From VRUE01 sp963716735 (GTDB lineage: Bacteria > Actinomycetota > Thermoleophilia > Solirubrobacterales > 70-9): a stretch of DNA of 64,000 nucleotides. The stretch spans positions 1,240,001-1,304,000 of the forward strand of contig OY970321.1 of the NCBI GenBank assembly GCA_963716735.1, written 5' to 3'. The notes below the pieces were generated by a model that ran no database searches, was not told the DNA's origin, and saw only the letters and a program-made list of their open reading frames with translations. Positions 19,427 through 28,894 of this stretch are shown here, one piece after another (the first letter of the stretch is position 1; the number at the start of each line of letters is the position of its first letter). The position numbers and the translations under genes were made by a program.

Positions 19427-19572
19427 CGCGTTTTGCGGTCGGAAGTACCGGAGACGCCCTTCGAGTATCGGGAGGCGTCCATGTGCCCTTTAAACGATAC
19501 CGAGAGTGCCCACCCGGCCTCGGGACCTCGATTGCCGCTCATAGCGGCCTTTTCGACCCTGTTTCGGGCCCT

Positions 19573-21045
19573 TCAGGAGCGCATCGCCGGGAAAAGCACA
19601 ATCTCGCGCAGGCTGCGAACTCCGGTAAGCATCATGACAAGTCGGTCAATTCCCAGTCCCACGCCACCGGTCGGGGGCATCCCGTACTCCAGCGCCTCGA
19701 CGAACACCTCGTCGTAGGGCTGCGCCTCTTCATCCCCCCGCTCCAACTCCGCGGCCTGCTGCTCGAACCGGCGCCTCTGCTCATCCGGGTTGTTGAGCTC
19801 GCTGAACGAGTTGGCGATCTCGATCCCACCGATGAAGGCCTCCCAACGCTCGACGAGACCGGCCTCGGAGCGGTGCGCCTTGGCAAAGGGCGAGAGCTCG
19901 ACCGGGTAATCGACGATGAAGGTCGGCTGGATCAGCTCGGGCTCAACCGACTTGGCAAGCAGCCCGTCAACCAGCTTTCCCCAACCCTCCGCCTGGTCGA
20001 GCTCGACGTCCATCACCGCGGCAAGCGCCTCCCGGGTCGGGTGCTCGGCGACGTCGATACCGGTCCGGTCACGCACCGCCTCACGCAGCGACAGCCGCTC
20101 CCAGGGCGGCGCCAGGTCGATCTCCACCCCGTCGCGCTCGACCACGGTCGTGCCCAGGACCCGCTCGGCGACCTCGGCCACCAGCAGCTCGAGGTCGTGC
20201 GCGGTCTTGCCGTAGTCGGCATAGGCCTCGTACCACTCGAGCATCGTGAACTCGGGGTTGTGCTTGTGCGAGACGCCCTCGTTGCGGAAGTCCTTGCCCA
20301 GCTCGTAGACCTTGTCGATGCCGCCGACGACGAGTCGCTTCAGGTAGAGCTCGGTTGCGATCCGCAGGTAGAAGTCACGGTCGAGGGCGTTGTGGTGGGT
20401 GACAAAGGGACGGGCCAGGGCGCCGCCGTAGAGCGGCTGCAGCACCGGCGTCTCGGCCTCGACGAAGCCACGCTCGTCGAGCCAGCGGCGCACCTCGGCG
20501 ATCGCGCGGGCGCGGATCGCGAAGGCGCGGCGGCTCTCCTCGTTGGCGAGCAGGTCGAGCTCGCGGCGGCGGTAGCGGGTTTCGACGTCCTCGAGGCCGT
20601 GGAACTTGTCCGGCGGCGGGCGCAGGCTCTTGGCCAGCAGCCGCCAGTGGTCGATCGCCAGCGAGAGCTCACCGCCCCGCCGGGTCGCCAGCGCCGTTCC
20701 CTCGACGCCGACGAAGTCGCCGAGGTCAAGGTCGACCAGTAGCTCGAATGCCTCCGTGCCGAGCTTGTCGGCGGTGGCGTGGAGCTGGATCTGCCCGGTG
20801 CTATCGCGCAGATCGAGAAAGGCCGCCTTGCCATGTCCGCGCCGGGCGACGATCCGCCCCGCGACCCGGTGGCGGGAGTCGGTCTCCATCCCTGCCGCCA
20901 GACCCTCGTGGGCCGCCCGCACCTCGCCGATCTCCTCACGTTCCTCGAACTCGTGCGGGAACGGATCGACCCCAGCGGCGCGCAACCTCTCCAGCTTCTC
21001 CCTCCGATCACGGAGAACATCGGAGAGCTTCGGCTCATCGCTCAT
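19573..21045 (-). CDS. lysS: Lysyl-tRNA synthetase, class II
   Basis: A 490-residue class II synthetase with an N-terminal OB fold (VAGRIVARRGHGKAAFLDLRD) and the catalytic core: motif 1 around RRWLDERGFVEAETPVL, motif 2 YELGKDFRNEGVSHKHNPEF, motif 3 GVGLGIDRLVMMLTG. It charges tRNA-Lys. It follows greA on the same strand, an arrangement common in Gram-positive bacteria. Palindromic element A1 fills most of the greA-lysS gap, ending 26 bases before the ATG. There are 178 bases between its stop and clpC. Confidence 0.97.
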   Translation of the reverse strand: MSDEPKLSDVLRDRREKLERLRAAGVDPFPHEFEEREEIGEVRAAHEGLAAGMETDSRHRVAGRIVARRGHGKAAFLDLRDSTGQIQLHATADKLGTEAFELLVDLDLGDFVGVEGTALATRRGGELSLAIDHWRLLAKSLRPPPDKFHGLEDVETRYRRRELDLLANEESRRAFAIRARAIAEVRRWLDERGFVEAETPVLQPLYGGALARPFVTHHNALDRDFYLRIATELYLKRLVVGGIDKVYELGKDFRNEGVSHKHNPEFTMLEWYEAYADYGKTAHDLELLVAEVAERVLGTTVVERDGVEIDLAPPWERLSLREAVRDRTGIDVAEHPTREALAAVMDVELDQAEGWGKLVDGLLAKSVEPELIQPTFIVDYPVELSPFAKAHRSEAGLVERWEAFIGGIEIANSFSELNNPDEQRRRFEQQAAELERGDEEAQPYDEVFVEALEYGMPPTGGVGLGIDRLVMMLTGVRSLREIVLFPAMRS

Positions 21046-21070
21046 GCTCGCGAGCCTATAGGCGGGCTAC

Positions 21071-21187
21071 AGAGCCCATCTCGGTAGGGCCGGAACGTCT
21101 TGTACTTTTTCGTCGACAGCCTCCGGGCGCCAGCCCAACCACAATTCACCGAAAAAGTTAAGTGGAGGCCCTACCGAGATGGGCTCT
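21071..21187 (-). repeat. Palindromic element family A, copy A1 (3' end of greA)
   Basis: Read on the minus strand: outer arm AGAGCCCATCTCGGTAGGGCC, then CTCCACTTAACTTTTTCGG, a variable centre, CGACGAAAAAGTACAAGACG, and the matching arm ending GATGGGCTCT. The 20-base outer arms pair perfectly (21071-21090 with 21168-21187). The greA TAG (21186-21188) lies in the arm. The core is shared with copies A2-A4; the arms differ but still pair. Confidence 0.9.
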
Positions 21188-21665
21188 ACACACTCTCAAT
21201 CTTGGTGATTTTGAGTTTCTTCTTCGGCCCACGCGGCACGTCGACGCTGACCGTGTCGCCACGTTTGTGACCGAGCAGCGCTTTGCCGATCGGCGACTCG
21301 TTGGAGAGCTTGTGCTCAGTGGGGTTGGCCTCGGTCGAACCGACGATCTGGAATTTCTGCGAGTCGCCGCTTTTCTGGTCTTTGACGTGGACGACCGAGC
21401 CGAAGCTGACCTCGTCGGTGTCGACCTCCTTCTCGTCGATCACCGTGGCGCGGCGCAGCCGCTCTTCGAGCCGGGCGATCCGACCCTCCAGCAGCGCCTG
21501 CTCGTTCTTGGCGTCGTCGTACTCGGCGTTCTCAGAGATGTCGCCGAACTCGCGGGCCTCCTTGATCCGTGCCGCAACCTCACGCCGTTTGGCGGTCGAG
21601 AGGTGCTCGATTTCCTCTTTGAGCTTTTCGAGCCCTTCGGGGGTGATTACGGCTTGCCGAGTCAC
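21186..21665 (-). CDS. greA: Transcription elongation factor GreA
   Basis: A 159-residue Gre factor. The N-terminal antiparallel coiled coil (residues 1-75) has the acidic tip REFGDISENAEYDDAKNEQA, whose Asp/Glu residues stimulate RNA cleavage by backtracked RNA polymerase; the C-terminal FKBP-like domain contains GSTEANPTEHKLSNESPIGKALLGHKRGD. Its length is typical. It starts at GTG 21665 (GAGG upstream). dusB upstream ends in a terminator, so greA probably has its own promoter in 21666-21720. The C-terminal codons and stop run into element A1. Confidence 0.96.
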   Translation of the reverse strand: MTRQAVITPEGLEKLKEEIEHLSTAKRREVAARIKEAREFGDISENAEYDDAKNEQALLEGRIARLEERLRRATVIDEKEVDTDEVSFGSVVHVKDQKSGDSQKFQIVGSTEANPTEHKLSNESPIGKALLGHKRGDTVSVDVPRGPKKKLKITKIESV

Positions 21666-21720
21666 TTTGCGCTGACCTCGCTTCTACTGGCTGGATGTGG
21701 GTTTTGTTCGGTCCTGAGAC

Positions 21721-21765
21721 CAAAAACGCCCGGGTGCGGCGGCTTTCGCCACGCCACACCTGGGC
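21721..21765 (-). terminator. Rho-independent terminator of dusB
   Basis: On the minus strand a GC-rich hairpin (GCCCAGGTGTGG ... CCGCACCCGGGC, 21728-21765) is followed by GTTTTTGG (21719-21727). It lies 14 bases after the dusB stop and separates dusB from greA. Confidence 0.7.
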
Positions 21766-21779
21766 CCGAAGTCGCGGGA

Positions 21780-22796
21780 TTATAGCGAGGGCGTCAGTCC
21801 GGCACTCAGGGGAATTTGGGCGGCGATCAACTGCCTGGCACGAGGCAGGTCGGCACTGCGCTGGAGCTCGGCCGCGACCTCGCTCGGGGCGCCGAGCGCA
21901 TCGACATACCAGGGGTAGAACTTGCGCAGATAACGGGTCGCCCGCTCGGTCCCGAGGTGCTCCTCGGCGCGATCGACAGTCCAGAGCAGCTCGGCAACGA
22001 CCTCCTGGCGCGAGGGCGGCTCGCTGCGGCGACCGGTCAACTCCTCGAACAGCCAGGGATTGCCGAGCGAGCCGCGGGCGAGCATCACCGCCGCGGCACC
22101 GGACTCACGGTAGGCGCGGCGTACCGACTCGGCGTCGTCGAGGCCACCGGAGACGATCACCGGCACGTCGATCCGCTCGGCCAGCTCGCGGGTGAGTACG
22201 TAGTCGGGGCTGCCTTTGTGTTTGATCGTCGCCGCCCGCGGGTGGAAGCCGATTGCCGCCGCGCCTCCCTCCTCCGCGAGGCGCACCGCGAGCTCGAAGC
22301 CCGAGCGGTCGCCCGGCCGCAGGCCCGAGCGCAGCTTCACCGTGACCGGGAGGTCGCTGCCCTCGATCGCGCCGCGGAGCAGAGCGAGCGCCAGCTCGGG
22401 GTCGGCGAGCAGCTCGACCCCGGCACCCGTCTTGCGCACCTTGCGCACCGGGCAGCCCATGTTGATGTCGATCAGGTCGGCGCCGGCCTCGGCCGCGACC
22501 GCGGCGCCGGAGCGCATCACCTCGGGGTCGTGGCCAAAGAGCTGGACCGAGACCGGGTGCTCGTCGGGGTGGATGCGCATCAGCTCGCGCAGGGTGCGCT
22601 CGTTGCGGTAGTGCAGGCCGAAGCTGGAGATCATCTCCGAGACGGCGAGCCCAGCCCCATGCCGCTTCGCCTGCAGGCGGACAAACCAGTTGCCGATCCC
22701 CGCCAGCGGCGCCAGCAGGACGCGATTGGCGATCTCGACTCCGCCGATCTCGAAGGGAGAGGTGAGCGGGGGTTGCTCCCTAGCGGTTTCGCTCAT
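21780..22796 (-). CDS. dusB: tRNA-dihydrouridine synthase
   Basis: A 338-residue FMN enzyme that reduces uridines in the tRNA D-loop. Family features: LAPLAGIGNWFVRLQAKRHG at the N-terminus, DINMGCPVRKVRKTGAGVEL with the catalytic cysteine of NMGCP, VTVKLRSG, and VIVSGGLDDAESV in the barrel, followed by a helical tRNA-binding domain. The actinobacterial and firmicute Dus sits closest to DusB. It overlaps the end of coaX by 17 bases, as expected for one transcript, and is followed by a terminator. Confidence 0.92.
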   Translation of the reverse strand: MSETAREQPPLTSPFEIGGVEIANRVLLAPLAGIGNWFVRLQAKRHGAGLAVSEMISSFGLHYRNERTLRELMRIHPDEHPVSVQLFGHDPEVMRSGAAVAAEAGADLIDINMGCPVRKVRKTGAGVELLADPELALALLRGAIEGSDLPVTVKLRSGLRPGDRSGFELAVRLAEEGGAAAIGFHPRAATIKHKGSPDYVLTRELAERIDVPVIVSGGLDDAESVRRAYRESGAAAVMLARGSLGNPWLFEELTGRRSEPPSRQEVVAELLWTVDRAEEHLGTERATRYLRKFYPWYVDALGAPSEVAAELQRSADLPRARQLIAAQIPLSAGLTPSL

Positions 22797-23541
22797 GAAT
22801 CAAGCGTAGGCCCTTCAGGGTGAGCATCTCATCGACCTCGTCGATCGTCTCGGTGAAGGGGACGATCGTCGAGGCGAGGCCACCGGTCGCAAGGAGCTGC
22901 ACCTCGTCGAGTTCGTCTTCGATGCGGCGCACGACGCCGTCGATCAGGCCGGCAAAGCCAAAGATCACCCCCGACTGGATCGCCGCGCGGCTGGAGCGGC
23001 CGATTGCCGTCTCCGGCTCCTCGAGGTCGATGCGGCCGATGCGGGCGGCCCGTTCGACCAGCGCGGTCAGCGAGATCTCCAGCCCCGGCGCGATCGCCCC
23101 GCCGAGGTATTCGCCAGCCTCCGAGACGGCGTCGAAGTTGATCCCGGTGCCGAAATCGACCACCACGCAGGCGGTCTTGAAGCGCTCGTAGGCGGCGACC
23201 GCGTTGACGAGGCGGTCGGCGCCGACCTCGAGTGGGTTGTCGATGCGGATCGGCATCCCCGTCTTCACTCCCGGGCCGATCGCCAGGCAGGAGGCGCTCG
23301 TATAGCGCTCGGTCAGCTGTTCGTACTGGGTGCCGAGCGGGGGCACGACGGAGGAGACGCAGACTGCGTCGAGATCGGCGAGGCCGATGCCGCTGAGCGC
23401 AAGCATGCCCGCGATCCGCTCGGCAAGCTCGTCGCCGGTCGCTCCGGCGCGGGTCTGAAAGCGCCAGTGCTCGACCAGGCGCTCGCCGTCGAAGGCGCCG
23501 AGGTGGGTCTGGGTATTGCCGACGTCGACCGCGAGCAGCAC
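22780..23541 (-). CDS. coaX: Type III pantothenate kinase
   Basis: A 253-residue ASKHA-fold kinase for the first step of CoA synthesis. Motifs: LLAVDVGNTQTHLGAFDG (phosphate 1), GADRLVNAVAAYE (pantothenate and dimer site), VVDFGTGINFDAVSEAGEYL with GGAIAPGLEIS, and ATGGLASTIVPF (adenosine). Type III enzymes need a monovalent cation and are not inhibited by CoA. Its 3' end overlaps dusB; it is divergent from the GST-like gene with only 11 bases between starts. coaX beside the ftsH/fol cluster matches the Bacillus order. Confidence 0.95.
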   Translation of the reverse strand: MLLAVDVGNTQTHLGAFDGERLVEHWRFQTRAGATGDELAERIAGMLALSGIGLADLDAVCVSSVVPPLGTQYEQLTERYTSASCLAIGPGVKTGMPIRIDNPLEVGADRLVNAVAAYERFKTACVVVDFGTGINFDAVSEAGEYLGGAIAPGLEISLTALVERAARIGRIDLEEPETAIGRSSRAAIQSGVIFGFAGLIDGVVRRIEDELDEVQLLATGGLASTIVPFTETIDEVDEMLTLKGLRLIHERNR

Positions 23542-23552
23542 GGCGCGAGTCT

Positions 23553-24323
23553 ATGATGGCTCGACCAGTGAACGTCCGGCTCTACACGATCCCCGGCTCC
23601 CATCCGGGGGTGGCGGCGCAGTTGATGCTCAAACACAAGGGCATCGCTTTCAAGCGCACCGATCTCTTCCCGGTGATCTCAAAGCTCGTCCTGCGCGGGC
23701 TCGGCTTCCCCCGCAACACGGTGCCGGCGATCAAGATCGACGGCAAGAAGGTACAGGGCTCGCGCGAGATCGCCCGCGAGCTGGACCAACTGAGGCCTGA
23801 GCCAGCGCTGTTTCCCTCCGACCCCGAGAAGCGTGCCGCGGTCGAGGAGGCTGAGCGCTTCGGAGACGAGGAGTTGCAGCATCCGATCCGACAGATCATC
23901 TGGTGGGCGCTGAAGAAGGACAAGGCGCCGCTGCGCAGCTTCTCCGAGGGCGCGAAGCTCGGCATCCCGATCGGCCTGGCGGTGAAAACGGCGGCGCCCA
24001 TCGTCGCTCTGTCGGCCCACTTCAACGAGGCCAGCGACGAGAACGTGCGCGCGGACCTCGCCAAGCTCGGCAGCCTCCTGGACCGGGTCGACGAGTCGAT
24101 CGCGGCGGGCACGCTCGACGGCGAGGAGCTGAACGCCGCCGACTTCCAGATCGGGCCGAGCATTCGCCTTGCGATGACCTTCCAGGACCTCCGCCCGCTG
24201 ATTGAAGCCCGGCCGGTGGGCCGCCTCGCCAAGCGCGTTCAACCGGAGATCGCCGGTGACATCCCGCCGATCCTGCCGCCCGCCTGGCTACAGCCGCTGC
24301 GCAGCGAAGCCGCCCCGGCCTAA
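23553..24323 (+). CDS. Glutathione S-transferase-fold protein
   Basis: A 256-residue protein starting with a thioredoxin-like domain (RLYTIPGSHPGVAAQLMLKHKGIAFKR, then NTVPAIKIDGKKVQGSREIA, which has the cis-Pro VPA and the S-x-x-I substrate-binding site) and a mostly helical C-terminal domain. This is the GST layout. Actinobacteria usually lack glutathione, so the thiol partner, if any, is unclear; the N-terminal Ser of PGSHPG takes the place of the catalytic Ser/Cys. The stop codon TAA is the first three bases of palindromic element A2. Confidence 0.75.
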   Translation: MMARPVNVRLYTIPGSHPGVAAQLMLKHKGIAFKRTDLFPVISKLVLRGLGFPRNTVPAIKIDGKKVQGSREIARELDQLRPEPALFPSDPEKRAAVEEAERFGDEELQHPIRQIIWWALKKDKAPLRSFSEGAKLGIPIGLAVKTAAPIVALSAHFNEASDENVRADLAKLGSLLDRVDESIAAGTLDGEELNAADFQIGPSIRLAMTFQDLRPLIEARPVGRLAKRVQPEIAGDIPPILPPAWLQPLRSEAAPA

Positions 24324-24435
24324 GAAGCCATCCGGCAGGGGTTCCACTTAACTTTTTCGAGCTGCGTCGTGGCTACCGACTATGGCTGGCTGCGAAAAAG
24401 TACAAGACGTTCCACCCCTACCGGATGGCTTCTTA
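24321..24435 (+). repeat. Palindromic element family A, copy A2 (between two convergent stops)
   Basis: Arms TAAGAAGCCATCCGG (24321-24335) and CCGGATGGCTTCTTA (24421-24435) are perfect complements and contain the stop codons of both convergent genes (TAA 24321-24323 for the GST-like gene, TAA 24433-24435 for folK). The core reads TTCCACTTAACTTTTTCGAG and CGAAAAAGTACAAGACGTT in the sense of the GST-like gene. One mismatch (CAGGGG against CCCCTA) interrupts the stem. Confidence 0.92.
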
Positions 24436-24924
24436 GAGTGAGCCCACGCACTGGGCACGCTGACCGGACCCAAGCTCCGCGAGAACAGCGCTCAAGAGTG
24501 TGCCGTCGGGAAGAGTGAGGTCGGGATCGAGCTCCAAGAGGGGAGCGAGGACGAAGCGGCGGCTGGTGACCTCAGGGTGAGGCAGCGTGAGGCGGGCGCT
24601 GGTGAGCTCGAGGTCGCCGAGGAGCAGAAGGTCGACGTCGAGGGGGCGGGGGCTGTGGCGGGGGGCATCTAGGGCGCGGCCGCGCTCGGCCTCGATCTCC
24701 TTGCAGACATCAAGCAGTTCCTCTGGCGCCAACTCGGTGCGGATGCGGATCGCGGCGTTGAGGAAGTCGGGCTGGTCGAGCACCTCCCCGACCGGCTCGG
24801 TCTCGTAGCCGGAGGAGACTGCCTCCACCTCCACCCCGCGCTGGTCGAGCATCTCGATCGCCGCTCGCAGGTGCGCGGCGCGATCGCCGACATTGGAGCC
24901 CAGCCCGAGGTAGCCGGTCCGCAT
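24433..24924 (-). CDS. folK: Hydroxymethyldihydropterin pyrophosphokinase
   Basis: A 163-residue HPPK that transfers pyrophosphate from ATP to 6-hydroxymethyl-dihydropterin before the FolP step. It begins YLGLGSNVGDR and contains FLNAAIRIRT, RHSPRPLDVDLLLLG (the catalytic R-x-PR-x-DLD motif) and LPHPEVTSRRFVLAPLLEL. All key residues are visible. Its ATG overlaps the folB stop by one base. The gene ends inside palindromic element A2. Confidence 0.96.
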   Translation of the reverse strand: MRTGYLGLGSNVGDRAAHLRAAIEMLDQRGVEVEAVSSGYETEPVGEVLDQPDFLNAAIRIRTELAPEELLDVCKEIEAERGRALDAPRHSPRPLDVDLLLLGDLELTSARLTLPHPEVTSRRFVLAPLLELDPDLTLPDGTLLSAVLAELGSGQRAQCVGSL

Positions 24925-25349
24925 TAGGACTCCTCGCCGTTCTCCTCGTCCTCTTCCTCGCTGCGCTCCTGGGTGACCTCGACGCCGACCTCCTGGATCG
25001 CGAGGGGCAGGGGTGGCTCGGGCTTGGAGGCGCGGACGCGGACGGACTCGCAGCCGTAGCGCTCGATCAATCGCTGGCCGACGACCTGGGCGAGGCGCTC
25101 GAGCGTCCGGTAGCTGCGCTCGGTGGCGGCGAGGACGACGATGTCGCAGACCTCGCTGTAGTCGACGGTGTCCTCGATCCGGTCGGTGAGGACCGCGTCG
25201 CAGTCGGGCACGTCGAAGGAGATGTCGAACTCGAGCCGCTGCCCGACCTCCTGCTCGGCGTCGCTGACGCCGTGGTGGGTGTAGATCGAGATGCCCCGCA
25301 GGTCGACCTCGACCCGCGACTCGATCCCGTTGCCGTTGGGTTCGTCCAT
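24924..25349 (-). CDS. folB: Dihydroneopterin aldolase
   Basis: About 141 residues. The family motifs are VDLRGISIYTHHGVSDAEQEVGQ (pterin pocket), DTVDYSEVCDIV and ERLAQVVGQRLI; the enzyme releases glycolaldehyde to form hydroxymethyl-dihydropterin and also epimerises. It is longer than usual because of an acidic tail of about 14 residues (ERSEEEDEENGEES). I chose ATG 25349; a TTG at 25358 would add three residues. Start and folP stop are joined by a 16-base perfect palindrome. Order folP-folB-folK is the common one. Confidence 0.94.
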   Translation of the reverse strand: MDEPNGNGIESRVEVDLRGISIYTHHGVSDAEQEVGQRLEFDISFDVPDCDAVLTDRIEDTVDYSEVCDIVVLAATERSYRTLERLAQVVGQRLIERYGCESVRVRASKPEPPLPLAIQEVGVEVTQERSEEEDEENGEES

Positions 25350-25363
25350 AGGTTGCAACCTAT
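25348..25363. promoter_or_regulatory. Perfect 16-base palindrome at the folP-folB junction
   Basis: ATAGGTTGCAACCTAT lies exactly between the folP stop (25364-25366) and includes the folB ATG. A perfect palindrome of this size could be an operator or be chance; if it folds in RNA it would hide the folB ribosome site. Confidence 0.35.
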
Positions 25364-26149
25364 CTAGCCGAGGATGGCGCTTGCGACCTTTGCCGCCTGG
25401 GCGGCCTCGGCGACGTCGTGGACGCGCAGCACGTCGGCGCCCTCGGCGGCGGCGAGGATCGAGGAGGCGAGCGTGCCACCGAGCCTCTCCCCCACCTCTG
25501 AGCCATCGATCCTGCCGATGAAGCTCTTGCGCGAGGTGCCGACGACCAGCGGCCGCCCCAACTCGCGCAGCTCGCCGAGGCGGCGCAGCAGCTCGAGGTT
25601 GTGATCGAGGGTCTTGCCGAAGCCGATCCCGGGGTCCAGCCAGACGCGCTCCTCGTCGACGCCGGCGCCGACCGCGACTTCCATCCGCTCGGCGAGAAAA
25701 GCCTTGACGTCGTCGACCACGTCGTCATAGCTCGGCGCCTCCTGCATGGTCCGTGGGTCGCCCTGCATGTGCATCAGCACCAGGCCGGCACCGCGCCCCG
25801 CGCACAGCGCCCCGAGCTCGGGGTCGTGGCGCAACGCGGTCACGTCATTGACGATCGTGGCCCCGGCGTCGAGGGCCGCGGCGGCGACGGCGGCCTTCGA
25901 GGTGTCGATCGAGACGGTTGCCGTCTTCGCCAGCCCAGCCACCACCGGCTCGACCCGCGCCCGCTCCTCCTCGGCACTTACCTCCGCCGCACCAGGCCGA
26001 GTCGATTCCCCACCGACATCAAGAACCTCCGCCCCCTGCCCAGCCAGCTCCCGCCCATGAACAACAGCAGCTTCCGCGTCAAGAAAGAGCCCCCCGTCCG
26101 AAAACGAATCGGGAGTGACGTTCACGACGCCCATCAGCTTGGGATTCAT
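25364..26149 (-). CDS. folP: Dihydropteroate synthase
   Basis: A 261-residue TIM-barrel enzyme joining p-aminobenzoate to the pterin pyrophosphate; target of sulfonamides. Motifs in order: MGVVNVTPDSFSDGG, DVGGESTRPGA (pterin loop), VSIDTSKAAVA, IVNDVTAL, LMHMQGDPRTM, WLDPGIGFGKTLDHN, GTSRKSFIG and the C-terminal RVHDVAEAAQAAKV. It is complete and of normal length. It leads the folP-folB-folK operon and lies downstream of ftsH, separated by palindromic element C1. Confidence 0.97.
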   Translation of the reverse strand: MNPKLMGVVNVTPDSFSDGGLFLDAEAAVVHGRELAGQGAEVLDVGGESTRPGAAEVSAEEERARVEPVVAGLAKTATVSIDTSKAAVAAAALDAGATIVNDVTALRHDPELGALCAGRGAGLVLMHMQGDPRTMQEAPSYDDVVDDVKAFLAERMEVAVGAGVDEERVWLDPGIGFGKTLDHNLELLRRLGELRELGRPLVVGTSRKSFIGRIDGSEVGERLGGTLASSILAAAEGADVLRVHDVAEAAQAAKVASAILG

Positions 26150-26174
26150 GGACGAAGTATCACCAGCTTCCGAA

Positions 26175-26271
26175 GGGAGGGCGCGGGGTGCCTCTCGAAC
26201 GGGCGGATACTCAAAAACGCGGCCTAATTAGGCCGCGTTTTGTCCGGGCGAGAGGCACCCCGCGCCCTCCC
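26175..26271 (-). repeat. Palindromic element family C, copy C1 (3' of ftsH)
   Basis: Outer arms of 23 bases (26175-26197 and 26249-26271; GGGAGGGCGCGGGGTGCC side) pair perfectly. Inside is an asymmetric conserved core, on the minus strand CTCTCGCCCGGACAA on one side and TTTGAGTATCCGCCCGTTCG on the other. At the centre is a perfect 28-base palindrome (26214-26241) around CCTAATTAGG. It begins 7 bases after the ftsH stop. The same core occurs inside egtB (C2) with different arms and a different central palindrome. Confidence 0.92.
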
Positions 26272-26278
26272 AGCCAAC

Positions 26279-28228
<1,950 letters not shown>

Positions 28229-28293
28229 AGGAAAATTCAGCGTACCAGGGCGGTTTCCGCGCCTAGCCGCATTGGATGAGCATTCCCAATCAT

Positions 28294-28821
28294 CTACTCG
28301 TCCAAAGCGGCGACGTAATCGAGGTTGCGGTAGCGCTGCGCATGGTCGAGGCCATAGCCAATCGCGAAGCGGTTTGGGATGCGGAAACCGACGTAGCGCG
28401 GCTCCAGATCGACCCGCAGGCGGTCGGGCTTGGTCAGCAGCGCACAGACCTCCAGCGAGGCCGGATTGCGGGCGTTGAGGTTGCGCATCAGATACTGGAG
28501 CGTGAGGCCAGAGTCGATGATGTCCTCGACGATCAGCACATGGCGCTCCTCGATTGGCGCGTCGAGGTCCTTGAGAATGCGGACCACGCCGGAGGAGTCG
28601 GTCTGCGAGCCATAGCTGGAGACAGCCATGAAGTCGATCTCGCAGGCGACGTCGAGGTGACGCATCAGGTCGGCGAGGAAGATCACCGCGCCCTTCAGCA
28701 CACCGATCATGAACAGGTCGCGGCCGGCGTAGTCCTCGCTGATCTGCCTGCCCAGCTCGGCAACGCGCCGCTGCAGCTCCTCGCTGGAGACAAGCGTCTC
28801 GCCGATCGCCGAATCCGTCAT
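28294..28821 (-). CDS. hpt: Hypoxanthine phosphoribosyltransferase
   Basis: A 175-residue purine-salvage enzyme. The PRPP-binding loop is VLIVEDIIDSGLTLQYL; the flexible loop contains FMAVSSYGSQTDSSGVVRI and the C-terminal base-binding part is PRYVGFRIPNRFAIGYGLD. It converts hypoxanthine or guanine plus PRPP to IMP or GMP. I start at ATG 28821 (MTDSAIGET); the open frame continues upstream but into tilS antisense. It sits between tilS and ftsH. A hairpin separates it from tilS. Confidence 0.96.
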   Translation of the reverse strand: MTDSAIGETLVSSEELQRRVAELGRQISEDYAGRDLFMIGVLKGAVIFLADLMRHLDVACEIDFMAVSSYGSQTDSSGVVRILKDLDAPIEERHVLIVEDIIDSGLTLQYLMRNLNARNPASLEVCALLTKPDRLRVDLEPRYVGFRIPNRFAIGYGLDHAQRYRNLDYVAALDE

Positions 28822-28837
28822 CGGCCGCAGTCTTCCA

Positions 28838-28890
28838 CAGCCGACGGGCCTAAAACGTCGCCTATCGACGCGTTTTTGGCCCGTCGGCTG
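28838..28890. terminator. Two-part hairpin between tilS and hpt
   Basis: CAGCCGACGGGCC (28838-28850) pairs with GGCCCGTCGGCTG (28878-28890), and an inner stem AAAACGTCG / CGACGCGTTTT closes around CCTAT. On the minus strand it starts 4 bases after the tilS stop. It may attenuate read-through into hpt or be another palindromic unit; no T run follows the outer stem. Confidence 0.55.
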
Positions 28891-28894
28891 CGTT

